Part shown: positions 6,655-7,040 of the stretch, one piece after another
Layout of the letters: every line of letters starts with the position of its first letter
How positions within the stretch are numbered: the first letter of the stretch is position 1
Assembly: GCA_013812565.1 (NCBI GenBank)
Contig: JACCTF010000496.1
Span: 1-7,040 of the forward strand
Direction: 5' to 3'
Length of the DNA: 7,040 bases
DNA from: Pyrinomonadaceae bacterium
GTDB taxonomy: Bacteria > Acidobacteriota > Blastocatellia > Pyrinomonadales > Pyrinomonadaceae
The notes under the pieces: model-generated
Seen by the model: only the letters and a program-made list of their open reading frames with translations
The model's database searches: none
What the model was told of the DNA's origin: nothing
Program-made: the position numbers and the translations under genes

Positions 6655-6912
6655 GGGTCGCATATCCTCCAATTGATTTTTTATCTTAACGTGTTTGCTT
6701 CGAAATTTTCGAGGTACAAACAACCTGCTCGAATGGCGCACGCTGGTTTGATGGCGCACAAGAAGCAAGCAGTTGCCGCTCTTCCAAACAAGTGCGCGAC
6801 ACATTCAACAACCGGAGAGAGCTACTTGCTGAGAGGTTGTTAGATCGGTTTCTGCAACGTGTTATGCGTGATACTGCAACAACCGGCCGAAGGGTGTCAA
6901 GTTTTGCGAAAT
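6655..6912 (-). other. Upstream region of the secreted-protein gene, no further gene seen
   Basis: This 258-base stretch holds the Shine-Dalgarno GGAGG (6666-6670), an AT-rich segment (6671-6720) and a probable promoter at 6871-6900. If that promoter is used the leader is about 210 nt. A 10-base sequence (CAACAACCGG on the plus strand) occurs twice, at 6806-6815 and 6877-6886. I recognised no riboswitch class or small gene in it. Confidence 0.5.
6871..6900 (-). promoter_or_regulatory. Possible sigma70-type promoter for the secreted-protein gene
   Basis: On the minus strand a perfect TTGACA (6895-6900) is followed after 18 bases by CAGTAT (6871-6876), which keeps the second A and last T of the -10 box but is otherwise weak. 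The layout (perfect -35, 18-base spacer, weak -10) resembles the metY promoter in this window. It begins only 12 bases from the terminal palindrome. Confidence 0.4.
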
Positions 6913-7040
6913 CAACCCGAGTTCACTTTTACAGATGCCCTTAAAACAATAGTAGCGCGGTGGTTCGATCAGCTTCGAAGCTGATCGAACCACCGCGCTA
7001 CTATTGTTTTAAGGGCATCTGTAAAAGTGAACTCGGGTTG
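6913..7040. repeat. Perfect 128-bp spacerless palindrome at the window end
   Basis: Bases 6913-6976 are the exact reverse complement of 6977-7040 with no mismatch and no loop; the centre is CTTCGAAG. The palindrome ends at the final base of the window. Neither arm contains a gene or a mobile-element motif that I recognise. A perfect spacerless palindrome of this size is unstable in cells with SbcCD-type nucleases. Stopping exactly at the sequence end points to a fold-back or graph artefact at a contig end, so the second arm may not exist in the genome. Confidence 0.95.

Noticed and set aside
6655..6804. 50-residue N-terminal extension of the secreted protein (start at 6804)
   Set aside because: It has no ribosome-binding site, would place the signal peptide internally, and runs through the Shine-Dalgarno at 6666-6670.
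6806..6886. CAACAACCGG repeated at 6806-6815 and 6877-6886, with a partly inverted copy near 6835-6841
   Set aside because: Short, with no regular spacing and no clear link to the promoter elements; could be chance.
6940..7010. GGTTCGATC and its complement in the palindrome, reminiscent of a tRNA T-arm
   Set aside because: No acceptor, D or anticodon arms can be built around it; the symmetry is entirely explained by the fold-back palindrome.

Overview
This is a 7,040-base bacterial chromosomal window with moderate GC content and tightly packed housekeeping genes. It holds no phage, transposon, CRISPR or RNA-operon signal. Gene content (metY, uvsE, yihY/brkB, lepB, rnc, and a secreted helical-repeat protein with a Thr/Pro-rich tail) fits a free-living Gram-negative-type bacterium. 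The style of the secreted protein, the SAM-II riboswitch and the rnc-lepB neighbourhood suggest Acidobacteriota (Blastocatellia-like) or a similar soil lineage. That placement is an inference and was not tested against a database.

Layout, left to right. Bases 1-687 (minus) are the N-terminal half of metY, an O-acetylhomoserine sulfhydrylase cut by the window edge. Its leader, about 687-946, contains a complete methionine-control element in the minus direction: a sigma70-type promoter (917-946), a SAM-II aptamer (840-892), a small hairpin (819-834), a perfect 14-bp terminator hairpin with a U-tract (782-819), then a Shine-Dalgarno sequence and the metY start. The conserved 3' segment of the aptamer is complementary to the terminator loop, so a SAM-controlled transcription switch can be proposed from the sequence. 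Bases 947-1132 are the divergent intergenic region, with a likely promoter and a 12-bp direct repeat ahead of uvsE. uvsE (1133-2104, plus) is a UV-damage endonuclease and the only plus-strand gene.

From 2174 to 6654 all genes are on the minus strand. In transcription order they are a secreted repeat protein (5323-6654), a strong hairpin (5249-5287), rnc (RNase III, 4493-5227), lepB (signal peptidase I, 3389-4333) and yihY/brkB (inner-membrane protein, 2174-3349). rnc and lepB are also neighbours in many other bacteria, though in the opposite order in E. coli. lepB and yihY are 39 bases apart and probably co-transcribed.

The window ends in a perfect, spacerless 128-bp palindrome (6913-7040, two 64-base arms) running exactly to the last base. 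This is more likely a contig-end assembly or fold-back artefact than a real element. Its length equals k+1 for the commonly used de Bruijn setting k=127.

The most interesting biology is the SAM-II riboswitch with its apparent terminator/antiterminator arrangement. I found no evidence for a wholly new multi-gene system.
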